From Amia ocellicauda (taxonomy: Eukaryota > Chordata > Actinopteri > Amiiformes > Amiidae), in the NCBI RefSeq assembly GCF_036373705.1, contig NC_089863.1:5329357-5393356 (forward strand): 64,000 nucleotides of DNA, in the 5' to 3' direction. The notes under the pieces were generated by a model, which saw only the letters and a list, made by a program, of their open reading frames with translations, was not told the origin of the DNA and searched no databases. The translations under genes and the position numbers were made by a program. Of the stretch, positions 1-11,380 are shown piece after piece; positions within the stretch are counted from its first letter, which is position 1, and each line of letters starts with the position of its first letter.

Positions 1-42
1 TATGCTACCAGCTGTGTAAAACCAGGTGTGTGCCGCCCCTAC

Positions 43-3000
43 TCTGCAAAAGGAAGAAGATGCCCCCGATGCTGGCGATCCGGCCCTTCAGCAGGTAGTT
101 GTCTCCGCCCACTTTGGTGCACTGCATGCCCACCATGCTGCACACCAGCCCCAGGCTGCCCATCACGACGGCGGTGATCATCAGGGCGCGCGACGCCTGG
201 ATATAGCCTGGAGAGCAACAGGGAAGAGGGGGGATTACATACAGTATAGGACACTGACATATACAGACAGAGAAGTGCACAAATGTTGTGGCGTATGACC
301 AATATCAGAATGCCACATGTCTACCAGAGATTAAATCTATATATTTGTTCCCTATAGGATGGCACTGATGTTGAGTATTTATGTTCTTCCTTGAATCCCT
401 TAGCAGAATTACGCCATCTTAATCTGCACCACCGGATGGAAAGTGTAGATTGTGTTCGCTTCCCTTTACCGTATTTTGTATCTCAGCGTTTTCTCTATCT
501 TGTGCCCAGCTGCATATGGCAAGCCAAATTGTCATTCAGATATCACGAAATACAATTGAAGACATCTAGAATTGAACTGCAGATATCTCAAACTTACTCC
601 ATTTCAAGATATCTCAAATACAATTCGAGAGATATCTTGAATTTAATCGGAGATATCCCAAATTCAATTGGAGATATCTTGATTTGAACAGGAAGTCCAT
701 TCCAAATATACAGCATTTTCACAGGAAGTCAATTCAAGATATCTCAAATTGACTTCCTGTTCAATTAGAGATATCTCCAATTATTTGAATATTTGAGATA
801 TCTGCAGTTCAGAGTTTGTCCTTAACCCTAAAGCCTGCCAGTGCCGAGCCTGTGCGTCAGTGGAGAGCAGCTGAAAGTAGCAGACACACCCCTGGGGGGA
901 GGGACTCAACTCTGGCTTGGATGCTAAACGCTGTAAATTGACGGTGGAAGATCAAGGCTCCGTTATTTTGAGAAGCACGAAGTTGATCCTGAGCTGTAAA
1001 GGTGACCGTTGCTGAGAGAGGTGTTACTTTAAATGTGCCACAGTTAGGATGAGCTGTGATCCAGACTTTATGCTCTTAAAACGCTGACAATCTATTGAAA
1101 AGTGCACCAAGCAAAGAATATCTCTCATTGTTAATGACACTGTTCTAATCTATCTTGAAGCATGTCTATAGCTCACATTGAAGTGGGTCGTTTAGATATT
1201 GGGATTTGGGGGTGAAGCTGCCCTTTGGGTCTACGTTATCGACTGTACGTGGGATCTCAAATGATGGAGATATTGATGTTGCAGGACTTCTAATCTTTCT
1301 CTTTCAATAAATGATCCATTGTTTGAATCCCGTTTCACCTTCCCTGTATTATTACTAAAGCAAATACACTTTAAAATGGCCTTGGCAAAACAATAATAAA
1401 ACTGTCGTGGGATCTGTCTAGCCTTGACTGGACAGCAGTAAAAGACCATACATTTCCAATAACACGGACCAACGGGAAGAAAATGCAAACAGACCAATGA
1501 AAAAATATATTGTGTTTTGTTTTTTTGTTACTATATAGCCCACAAAACACCACTGTGTCATAAAACAGATCATCTATTACAAGATACGCGTGATTAGATG
1601 TACTAGACAAAGCACAAAGGGTGACAATCCAGGCTTTGCTGTGTAATAATACACATATAAAGCTCCAGTTCTGCAGTTGCAGCTGTAACTCCTAGGTAAC
1701 AGTCTAATAAAGCAGTGGCAGCCGGCCAGCGGGTCATAAACCGCTGATTTCCTCGGTGTGAACGCAGTGACTGTGGTTTGGATGAGTTCAGGGGAGTGGC
1801 GACCGCGACAACTGCGTTCGTTTTTTTGCCAGCAACATCATACTTATTTTGTGGGGAGAGGATGATGTCTTGTAATTGATTGGTCGACTGCACAACATGA
1901 CAGGACACAAATATTTGTGGACTAGTATGTATGTTTTGCAATTGAGACATAAAACGATATCTAAGAAAGCATGTTTTCATAATAATAATAATGCAAAGGT
2001 GAAAAAACTATTCCTGGACAAGGGCGTCTGCTAAGAAATAAATAACAATTATTATAATAATTATAGGTAATGCATTTTTACGTTTGGTGTCAGTACAAAA
2101 GGCGCCCTGGACAGACAAGGATTTGCCCCTGTCTTGCCCATGTGTTGCCCCTGTGTTGGCGTTAACACCCCACACTGCAGACTGTGTCATTAGCACTGCG
2201 TACTTATGTTACTTCTACTACCAGCCTAGTACCTCCTTGCTATACCACTACAACTGGAACTGTTATTATTACCACAGCTGCACCACCACTCCTAACAAGT
2301 CTGCTTCTAGACAATTACCACACTACTAATTCCACTATCCTCCTACTACTTCTACACTACTGTTACTATCACGTTTACTCCCAGACTACTGCATTGACTT
2401 GAGATTCGAGTCTACTACTACTACTGCTACCACTACTTCTACTATTACATTTAGTCCCAGACTACAGCAGTATGACTTGAAATTCCAGTCTACACCTACT
2501 ACTACTGCTACCACTACTTCTTCTATCACGTTTACTCCCACACAACTACCTCTACTACTATTACTACTCTACTACTACTACTGCCACCACTATGTCTCCT
2601 ATCACTTTTATTCCCAGACGACTGCACTATGACTTGACATTCAAGTCTACACCTGCTACTACTACTGCCACAAATACTTCCCCCAACGCGTTTACTCGCA
2701 GACAACTACAACTACCACTACTACTACTACGACTACTTCAACTACAACTATTACTGCCACCACTACCTGTCCTAGCATGTTTAGTCCCCCAGACGACTGC
2801 TCTAAGAGTTGACATTCGAGTCTACACCTACTACTCCACTACTACTCCAACTGCAGCCCGGCTCGTCGGTCGCGGTTACCGGACAGGGAGAGCATGGACG
2901 GGAACTCGCGGCAGTTGTGGATGCCGGTGGCGTCGCAGGCGCAGGACATCCACAGGTTCTCGTAGATGGTGGAGGTGGTGATGACGCTGCCGTCCAGCGT

Positions 3001-3096
3001 GGACTCCTTCCAGTAGCGGTTGGGCAGCGCCACCCCGACCATCACCCAGCCCAGGAAGCCCAGCAGGAACGCCACGACCTCCACCGCGGAGTTCAT
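43..3096 (-). CDS. cldn15: claudin-15-like tight-junction protein, exons 1 and 2 (3' part outside window)
   Basis: Exon 1 is 2880-3096 (ATG at 3096) and exon 2 is 43-207, joined in phase 1 to read LSG-YIQA. Exon 2 is 165 nt, the size I recall for this exon in CLDN15. Seen: an N-terminal membrane helix (about residues 7-25), then the claudin extracellular-loop signature NLWMSC followed by a second Cys ten residues on (NLW-x2-C...C), then EFPSMLSLSGYIQASRALMI and a second helix. Claudins are four-helix membrane proteins that seal or form ion pores at epithelial tight junctions; CLDN15 forms cation pores in gut. The MQCTKVGG stretch also recalls claudin-10, so the subtype is not certain. Position next to fis1, same strand, favours claudin-15. 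The exon 2 donor would be GTAGGG, a weak one. Helices 3 and 4 lie off the left edge. Confidence 0.85.
574..810. repeat. palindromic MITE-like element rich in GATATC
   Basis: A perfect 19-bp inverted repeat bounds it (574-592 and 792-810, GAACTGCAGATATCTCAAA and its complement). The interior carries at least eight GATATC hexamers, many inside AGATATCT or GAGATATCTC, and a second inverted pair around AGGAAGTC/GACTTCCT. This looks like a small non-autonomous DNA transposon or a composite of such units. Superfamily not assigned. Confidence 0.6.
2005..2066 (+). repeat. L2-type LINE/SINE 3' tail
   Basis: Reads 'GGACAAGGGCGTCTGCTAAG' followed by an AT-rich AATAA-type tail. This is the conserved 3' end of L2 LINEs and of SINEs that borrow it. 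Only the tail is recognised here. Confidence 0.6.
2200..2850. repeat. CTA/CCA-rich imperfect minisatellite
   Basis: Irregular tandem units built of (CTA)n and CCACTACT runs. They are separated by a recurring block reading roughly CCCAGACTACTGCA..TGACTTGA..TTC.AGTCTAC (near 2380, 2456, 2613 and 2787). Spacing is about 76 bp and roughly twice that. The long open frames across it come from the low-complexity sequence and are not genes. It ends about 30 bp from the claudin exon 1 donor. Confidence 0.7.
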
Positions 3097-3354
3097 CACG
3101 TTGCGGATGATGATGGTTATTCGGGGGGTGGTGGGGTTTATTCACTTATCCAAGTCCTCTCTGCCTGTCCTCCGTCGGTCCCCCTCTTGCTCGACAGGGA
3201 GGTCAGTAAGTCCGTAAGCGCACCTCAGTGGAAAAAAAGAGGACAAATATTGCAAAGCTGCGCAGGGGAGGTCTGATGCGATGGGATGTCAGTTGGCTTA
3301 TGAACTCCAGCACACACACACTCACACACTCTCGACAGAAACTGAACAGGTGGT

Positions 3355-3357
<3 letters not shown>

Positions 3358-3436
<79 letters not shown>
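3358..3436. repeat. (AG)n microsatellite
   Basis: About 79 bp of uninterrupted AG, followed by a G run; lies about 260 bp upstream of the claudin start codon. Confidence 0.95.
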
Positions 3437-3445
<9 letters not shown>

Positions 3446-3759
3446 CTTTAGAGATGCGTCATAGTAGTTCAATGTTCGCAAACCCGCTGTCCTCAGTGCG
3501 GTATTTTAAGAGCCCACACGATGTAAATATCCGGGAAACACAGCTGCATTTCAAACTATGATTAAATACTCATCATCATCATCATCATCATTATTGTTTT
3601 TGGAGACTGCACGAGACCATGAAATATTTGGCGATATATTTTATTGTGTAATGTTTAACCCTTATAAGTAATACTACTTTTTAGCTGATTTCGTAGAAGT
3701 TCATTCCAGTGTGTAAACCCACCTTAAGTCCCACAACTCTCCTATAATCATTTATTTGG

Positions 3760-3761
<2 letters not shown>

Positions 3762-3805
<44 letters not shown>
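3762..3805. repeat. (TA)n(CA)n microsatellite
   Basis: TA dinucleotides passing directly into CA dinucleotides. It adjoins the first copy of the local duplication. Confidence 0.9.
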
Positions 3806-3824
3806 TTTAATTTGTGACGCCCTG

Positions 3825-3935
3825 TGCACATCCACCGGTGAAAAGAGAGGAGACGTTTTTGACTAATGATTTTGCATTCTTTTGAAAGCAAGGGAAAGAT
3901 GGATTGTAGTTTCCAGAAAGTACCTTTCCATGAAT

Positions 3936-3967
<32 letters not shown>

Positions 3968-4015
3968 AATGCCAATGTATTTAGAGTTTGTGCTTACCCT
4001 GGTTCGCCAAAAAAC
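3825..4015. repeat. local duplication, copy 1
   Basis: About 190 bp sharing long matches with 4655-4830: CGGTGAAAAGAG, ATGATTTTGCATT, GAAAGC.. and GATGGATTG followed by TTTCCA. A (CA)n run has expanded inside this copy at about 3936-3962. The two copies are in the same orientation, separated by a MITE (4034-4343) and about 300 bp of other DNA. Confidence 0.7.
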
Positions 4016-4033
4016 ACTGCAGTTGAAGAAACT

Positions 4034-4343
4034 CACTCTAAAAAATGATGTTCTTCGGCAGTTCTGTTTAGAACCCTTGGGTTCTTCATGAGTTTATTTT
4101 CATTAAAGGGATCATTTAAGAACTGCGAGGTCCATCGTAAACACAAGGGATAATTTTAGAACCCATTTTCATCATGATTGTGGTTGATTTAAAAAATATT
4201 TAAGGTTCTTTAATGATCATTGTTTGCAAGGAACCTTGGTAAAAGCTTCTAATAAGACCTTGAAGGCTTCCTCCACAGTCTCAACCCCAGGAACCCTGAA
4301 AGTTTCTTATTAGAACTATCTTCTTCTTCTTCTTCTTAGAGTG
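4034..4343. mobile_element. MITE with CACTCTAA ends and GGTTCTT-rich interior
   Basis: Begins CACTCTAAAAAATG and ends TTCTTAGAGTG, giving short inverted ends. The interior is rich in AGAACC, GGTTCTT and AGGAACC words, as in a common fish non-autonomous DNA transposon. No coding capacity. Target duplication not clear. It lies between the two copies of the local duplication. Confidence 0.55.
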
Positions 4344-4654
4344 TAAGGCCAGACTGGGCTTCACCAGTTCAGTGGAGAGTTAGTGAAATTTGAGTTTGAA
4401 GATAGACCAAATTGAAAAAATATTCTCATTTATGTTTATTCTCAGGTATGCCTATGCAATTGATTCATTCAATGGATGGTTTATGGATTCATCATCAAAA
4501 CTGTCCCTTAAATGCTGTGTCGTATACATTACTTGCAGGGCACATGCTGAATCCACGGGCGACTCCCACCCAAATCGAGGTGATTTGCCAGCTGCGCCCA
4601 CGATCCACTTGTCCGAGGTGGAGTAACAGCCACTCAAGACATCAATAACGGAGA

Positions 4655-4830
4655 CGCCCTCACTCACAAGCACAGGTGAAAAGAGCGGGACGTTTTTGAT
4701 GAATGATTTTGCATTTTTTTGAAAGCACAGGCAAGATGGATTGCGGTTTCCAACTACCTTCACATGAATGAAAAGCAGACTCTGCCAGGGCTTTTGGCTC
4801 AACACTCACCCTGGACTTTGTTCGCCTTAA
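4655..4830. repeat. local duplication, copy 2
   Basis: Diverged second copy of 3825-4015 in the same orientation. It lacks the (CA)n expansion and keeps 'CTCACCCTGG..TTGTTCGCC' where copy 1 has 'CTTACCCTGGTTCGCC'. Confidence 0.65.
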
Positions 4831-5519
4831 GCACCGAAACTCTAACACCTACGTTTCTGTAAATACCAATTGACCAGCGATCGATCACGTAAACGAGGGC
4901 CGAGGGCTTTGCCAAGGCTGCCTGCTCGTGTGAACGTGTACCTGTATGTCTGTTTCCCTTGATGTCAGCTGTTTATTCAGCTTGTTTAGTCGGATGTTTA
5001 TTTGGGAATACTTGGGGTTTTGGTTTGTGTGGTTATGGATTTCCACGGGTGGCCTTTGCCAAGGAGCTTTATGAACAATGGGTCTGGGGTGAGAGAATAT
5101 CAACACCAACGCCTTCAAATAATATGTAAATAGGGCCCTAAATCCGGCATGAGACTATCGATTGTGAAGTTTATGAATCACTGTCCATTCTTTGCTTGAT
5201 AACCCCGACTGCCCCCTCTCTCTCGCCATTTCCAGTCAGGCCATTTTCAGATTGCAGCCCATCTGTTAAATATTACGTGTTCTTGCCCAATATTTCTATT
5301 TTATATGGACCCAAAACGGAAATCAATCAAATAACTCACAGGGCAATTTCCTGTTGGCTGGGCCAGAATGCAGCAGGGGGTCTGTGGAAGCAGCACAGTT
5401 ATTCATTGCGATGCCAGCCAATGTGCCAGTGGGAGGGTGCAGGTGCCTCGGAGGCTGAGTGAGCGGCCACATGCTGCCACCTGGGAATCATCGTGTCTGT
5501 AATTAAGAGGGGCTGGGGG

Positions 5520-6060
5520 TTGGCACAGAGAGAGAGAGAAAAAGAGAGGGGGCAGATAGAGAGGGCAGAGAGTGAGAGCGAGAAGACACATTGAGGGGGC
5601 AGAGGTCAGGGAAAGAGAGAGAGGGGCACAGTGAGAGAGTGCAGAGAGAGAAAGATAGATGGCAGGGAAGGGGAAAAGAGAGCGAGAGGGCAGGGAAAGA
5701 GTGGTAGAGAGAGAGAGGGAAGAGAGAGGGTAGAGAGATATTGAGGGGGCAGAAAGAGAGAGAGAGAAAGAGAAAGAGGGCAGGAAGGGGGCAAAGAGAG
5801 ACAAGGCAGGGAGAGATGGGACAGAGAGAGAGGGAAGAAAGAGAGGGCAGAGTGAGAGAGAGAGGGCAGGAAGGGGGCAAAGAGGGACAAGGCAGGGAGA
5901 GAGGGGGCAGAGAGAGGGAAGAAAGAGGGAAAAGATTGAGGGGGCAGAGAGAGACGGCTGACAGTGAGAGAGGGCAGAGAGAGAAATAGGGCAGGAAGGG
6001 GGCAAAGAGAGACAAGGCAGGGAGAGATGGGGCAGAGAGAGGGAAGAAAGAGAGGGCAGT

Positions 6061-6096
<36 letters not shown>
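5520..6096. repeat. GA-rich low-complexity tract
   Basis: Nearly 580 bp of purine-rich GAGAGGGCAGAGAGAG-type sequence. Higher-order repetition is visible (the block GGCAGGAAGGGGGCAAAGAG recurs three times). Long Ser/Leu/Pro-rich open frames on the minus strand come from composition alone. Confidence 0.9.
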
Positions 6097-6101
<5 letters not shown>

Positions 6102-7004
6102 ACAGGTAGCTGCCAAAAGGGGACCTAATTATTGAGAAAGAGCTAACGAGATCTTAATGAGAGTCACATATTCGATCATTCAATCAGATTCCAGTCCTGA
6201 GGGGGGGGTGGGGCACAGTGTCTTGTGATTTTTATTACAGCTCCAGCTTAATTGCTCCGTTACTCCATGTGTGTGGGTGTGTGTATCTGTGAGAAAACAG
6301 CGTGTGCCCACCATCGAAACTACAGAGAAACAGATCAATCACAGGACTCTGTCAGGTCCACCGAGGTCAGGGTCAACGTCAGCTGCAGTCCGCCAATGGG
6401 AGACCAGTCCCCCCAGTACAGCAAAGCGGTGGGCGATTCCCAAGGTTACACATGGGCTGCACCACCGTTTCCTCTTAATCGGCACAGAGCACGGTCCTCC
6501 CCGGCACCAGAGAGCAGAGTCCGCCCTGCGATAAGTATTTATGGCCCGGTGTTTATTACAGACACATTTTTATTGCTTTATTACGGCCCACATTAGCCGA
6601 GACCCTGCCTTGTTATTGATCCACGGCCACAGCAAAGGAAAACAACAAGAAACACAAACCTCCAGAGTGGGCCAGCCCTGGAATGTCCCTTCCCCCCCAC
6701 TGTTGTTTGAGGTATTTGTTGTAAAAACATCAAATCAAATTAAAAAAACTTTGGTATGACTCTGACATTCCCCGGGAGATGTTTATTTCTGTGGCATTTG
6801 GGGCAAAAATATGCCCAGCCTGCAAAACGTACCCCCCGCCTGACCATCTTTTAAGAGGTTCGGTGTTCTCCTTTCCGGTCGCCATCTTTCTGGGGTCAAA
6901 CGAAGCACAGAACGATGCTCCCAGTTTGTTCACAAGAGCCAAGAGTGTAGTCATCCAAACTGCGATGCTGGGATTCCAGAAACACGGATATCGGTATCCA
7001 CACT

Positions 7005-7695
7005 AAACCGGGCTTGTCCGGACCCTGGCTCTCTCCCGCCTGGACTACCGTAGCTCCCTCCAGGCCGGCCCGCCCGCCTCTGCTCCCCGCCCGCCTCTGC
7101 TCCCCGCCCGCACTGGCTCAGCCAGAACTCGTCTGGCGCTCTCTGCCACGCTTCGCCCTCACTGCCCCACCGCTCCGCTCGCTCCGCCCGATCTCGACTG
7201 GCGTCCAGGTCAAGACTTTGGCTCCTACCTACCATTGTCTCGACCAGGCTGCCCCGAGCCACCTTCAGACCTTCATCTCTCCACACACTCTCCAGTCCTC
7301 CCAAAACACTCACTGCACCTCCTCTCTGCTCCCCGTCCTCCAGAGACGCTCCTTTTCATCCCTGGGGTGGAAAAAGCTTCCCACTGAGGTCAGGGCGCAA
7401 AGTCCTGCAATTCCTCGAGACACATCTGTTCAGACAGATGTAATACAGCAGCCCGATCTCCTGGGCGGCTAAGCACTTTCTTATTAAACTCTTCTATTGT
7501 CTTACTGTGATTTCTCCTCCCCCCCCCCCTTTAGCACGAATCTGGGACTTCACAATATTGTCTGCACTTATTAGCTCATTGCACTAAGACGTCTTGCTTA
7601 TTGTGATGTGTACTGATTGTATTGCTGCACTTTGTAATGTTTCTTGTGTAAAGTCACCCTGGATAAGGTTGTCTGCTACTAAATAAATAAATAAT
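7005..7695 (+). mobile_element. L2-clade LINE, 5'-truncated and degraded
   Basis: The first part still reads like the end of an L2 reverse transcriptase ORF (SRLDYRSSL, later 'FIPGVEKA' in place of WNxLP, in broken frames). The last part is the L2 3' end, 'CACCCTGGATAAGGTTGTCT' then an AAATAAATAAATAA tail at about 7655-7695. Many frame breaks; an old insertion. Confidence 0.7.
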
Positions 7696-8139
7696 GATCC
7701 ATTCCATTTCCTGATTCGAAATAGGATTATATATCCTTTGAGTCGCAAATCTGGAGCTTCACCTCGTACGATTAAGGGTTACAGACACAGCGTTAGTCCC
7801 TCGAGTATCTTCGGTTTGGTTTTTTGGCTGTGTCGAGTCTTTCGGTTGCCATCGTGAATCATTAACCAAACGTTCTTCCCCGTTTTAACAGCTGACGCTA
7901 ATTTGAATGGCCCAGTCAGGTCGTAGATCAGTTCAGTGTGTCAATCCAGGCCAAGGGGGTGTTAGATCTAAGTCCTGATGGGGGGTGAGACAGTAGCTTC
8001 TGGGTTTGGTTCCAACAGGAGCTCTCAGTTCCTGCATTAACTGAATGATTCCCTCCTCAAGATTTTCCACATTTACTTATTTTTTCCAATGAGAACTTCA
8101 AATCTGTGGATGTATTCAAGATATTGTCACCAAAACATT

Positions 8140-8330
8140 TCAGAGTCCGGAGAGAGAAAAACAAAAGCTGGAGAGAGAGAGGAAAGGCAAAGAGAGAGAG
8201 AGAGAGAGAATTAAATAGAGGGATGGCCAGAGAGAGAGAGAGAAAGAGGGAAGAAGGCCAGAGAGAGTGAAAGTGAGCGAGAAAGTGAGAGGAGGCCAGT
8301 CGAAGCCAGAGAAAGTGCTGGAGAGGTATA
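8140..8330. repeat. GA-rich low-complexity tract
   Basis: Purine-rich GAGAGAGAG blocks separated by GGCCAG; no gene. Confidence 0.8.
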
Positions 8331-10638
8331 AAACTTTATGATGGGCCATTAATCAGACCTCAATGTACATAGTGCTCCACAGCCAGCATTTGCATATCCA
8401 AGTTTCGGTTTGGCCGACTCCACCGAAACCAGGAACCGGACTCAGAGCTTCTCCAGGGTCTCTGGCAGGACGGCGGCCATTTCAGGGCTCCCACTCGAGG
8501 AACATCCATGATGAACTGCCTTCTAATAAGGCAACAAAAACAAAAGGGGGATATTTCAGGCAACTTTTACGCGTCCGCCGAAACGTGTCGCGGTTTGCCG
8601 TGCATCATTCCGAACAGAATCAGCTTCGAATCGCTGCCGACCTCTAACAAAATATTTCATATTCGGCCCAGCTGGGTCCATTCCAGACACCCGCTCCGCG
8701 AGAACACCTTCTCTATGACACCAAGCGCTTTGCCAAGAATAAGATTAAAGGGATTTTTCGAATGCCAAATTGCCTCATCAACCGGTGGAATGCCTGGCGA
8801 TGAAGGCCTTATCAAGCAAGAACAGATCAATCAACGCTAAGCTGCCATCTGTAATAATTTCCCGGAAAGGTGCAAGATTTACATTCGCGTACCCTTCCCA
8901 CAATGTGAATATTGGACGACTTCCAGGGATCTTCATGTATTTACTGTGAAAATTGTGTGTTGTTTTTTAAATGACAACTCTTCCAGTGCACTCTCACCCA
9001 CTTGTGAATGAGTCATGACGGGCAGTCAGGGAACCGGACAAAAATCAATTCGCAAACATAATCCACTGCTATAAACATCCCCACTCTGAGCTCCATGCTG
9101 CAGGTGGTGATACGATACCCGAGAGTCCAAGGTGCCCGTCTGGCCTCATTTGAAATAACAGGTGTGATAGGAGAGGGAGGCGGGATCTGGTCACACACAC
9201 TCATAACCGATAGGCAGATTTTGTTTATTGTCCTTTAGATCGATTTAAAATAATCACAGAAGAACAGAACCTGAGCCGACGTTTACTGATGCCAAGATAC
9301 TGATATGTATGATAACAATTGCATTTGACGGGAAAGGAGACACCGGCATTTGACGCCTCATGGGGGAGCAGCTGAGCACAGCCTCTCCACAGCGCAGCAT
9401 CAGAGAGCGGAGGAAGTTCTTCTAGATAGAAAGGCCAAGACCCGGCCACCCATCACAGCCCGTGATTCCTCTAGGATGTGTCACCCTTGTGGGACAAGAT
9501 CCCACCGGACCTTCACTTTCCATTTCTGCCATTAGCAGAATATTCCCAACCTCAATAAACACAGATTTTGATGGACCACGCTTATGTCACATAACACCTC
9601 AAATATGTGTAGAAAACATTACTCCCATTTTCCTTACAAAACTCACAATCACACTCTCATAAACACGCAACCCTGACACACACTCGCTCATTCTCTCATA
9701 CACACGCATCCCTGACATACACACACACACTCTCGTAAACACGCACCCTCACCCTGTAAATATACTGCCTAAAAAACAAACAGGAATAATAAAAGATCAT
9801 TCATTTTCCATCAGAAGTGTTAGTATAATATAATTTTATTTACATTCAAACAAAAAGACTTCAGATACAAATTAAATGGATTTGGCAACATGCTATACTC
9901 TTATAGTCAGAAAGAGAGGTTTATTATACAGTACTACCAGCAGTAATAATTGCCCAGTTTTTGTGAAAGCAATTTAGCTAGGATTATTTATGGTTTTATA
10001 AACACCCTCACCCAATGCTTTATGTTTATCAATATTGTTATAACAAAAGTTTATAAACCTGCTATTTAGCATTTTTTCTAACCTCAAACGGCGTAGATCT
10101 CTATTGGCTCAACTGAAGTTTTGGACAGCTGCTGCACGAGAATCCACACATCCTAACAAGCTCGCTGGCGATTGGCCTACCGCCCTGACTGACAGCCTAT
10201 CACAGCTCACCTCGCCGTGAGTCTCTACTTTCTATATCTACAGATCACACACACACACACACCGATCCCCTCACTGCAAACATTGAGAAAGAGGTTCAAC
10301 AATAAATAAATCAACTTCCCTTCTTAAAATATAAAGTGCCACGTCTTCCAAGAATAAAATGTCAAACTAATTGAAAGGAGCCCTTTTAACAGGCCAAGAC
10401 AGAGGGGAGAAACTTGGTAAAAATGGGGTCAAACTTGAATTGATCTACGCCGATGCCCAACAGAGACACAGAGCTCTCGCTGAATCCTTTGGGGGAAATT
10501 GAGCTGCAAAATTAAATGAATCTTGAAGGGGAAAAATAAATCACGAGACAGACTTATTAATTAATACAATGTACTAATTTGCATTTCTCACTTCCCTCCC
10601 AAACAATTAACACTGCTCTGCTGCTCACATTGCTGTCT

Positions 10639-10640
<2 letters not shown>

Positions 10641-10681
<41 letters not shown>
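10641..10681. repeat. (ATA)n microsatellite
   Basis: About 13 AATAAT units in intergenic DNA. Confidence 0.9.
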
Positions 10682-11380
10682 AAAGCTTTAACAGCTCTAG
10701 ATTTAACAGTCAGCGTCTGCGCTACTTTAAATTTAAAAACCCATCCCACCTCAAGAGGTCTCGCTAGAACCTGGGTCTAGAGGGTCTAGAACCTGCCTGC
10801 CACATAATGCGCTCCCACTTTCTCTCTCCTTCAAAGCCACTTCCCAAGAAACCTGCCAAATAAGGAACCAGACGTAAAAGCCATTAGTCACACTTCCCGG
10901 ACGGCAAACTTCAGGAAAAGCGGAGGCGTCCCGGGCGGGAATACAAGCGAACGAAACAAAACCACACACTTGCGCGCTAAATAAACTATGGTTCCTGCAC
11001 GTGCTCAGAGCGAGCCCGGCCGGCTGTTATCTGCTGTAGAAGGGAGGCTGCCAGAACAAATTAAATGTTAAAGCGCAAAATGATCATAAGGTATGGCCCA
11101 ATCTCTGCTTCCTAGCTGCCGAGCACCGGCCGTCTTGAGGTGAACACACACACATTACTTCTTAACAGAAGGGAGGATCCAGATTAGCAAGTCACTCGAT
11201 TCAGAAGACAAATGTTACAAAAGGTCAGAGCAAATTTGAGCGCCCTTTCAATAACCAAATTGTGAGCCTGTCTTGAGTTTTAATTGATAAGTCTGTGATC
11301 TGGGCTGAGCCGCAGCTGGTGGGGGGGTGGGTCTCTGTCTCCTGTAGAGGGAAGGGTGGCGCAATCCCCCCCCCCACGGA

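Larger units (their letters stand above)
208..2879. other. claudin intron 1: repeats only
   Basis: This 2.7-kb intron holds a palindromic GATATC-rich element (574-810), an L2-type tail (about 2005-2066) and a CTA-rich minisatellite running almost to exon 1. I see no other coding exon. About 840-2000 holds no recognisable feature. Confidence 0.5.
3097..11380. other. intergenic stretch between claudin and fis1
   Basis: No supported gene in 8.3 kb. Contents noted separately: (GA)n tracts, a local duplication, a MITE and an L2 remnant. The parts 4840-5510, 6100-7000 and 7700-8140 are unique-looking with no recognised feature. About 8340-8950 and 9000-11300 are also featureless apart from short CA and ATA runs. 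Confidence 0.5.

Noticed and set aside
2399-3276. Thr/Leu/Tyr-rich open frames over the CTA minisatellite and claudin exon 1
   Set aside because: Products of CTA repeats and of the antisense of claudin exon 1; no family resemblance.
5403-6116. Long open frame (237 codons) rich in Ser, Leu and Pro on the minus strand
   Set aside because: It lies wholly in a GA/CT-rich low-complexity tract; all three frames are open for the same reason.
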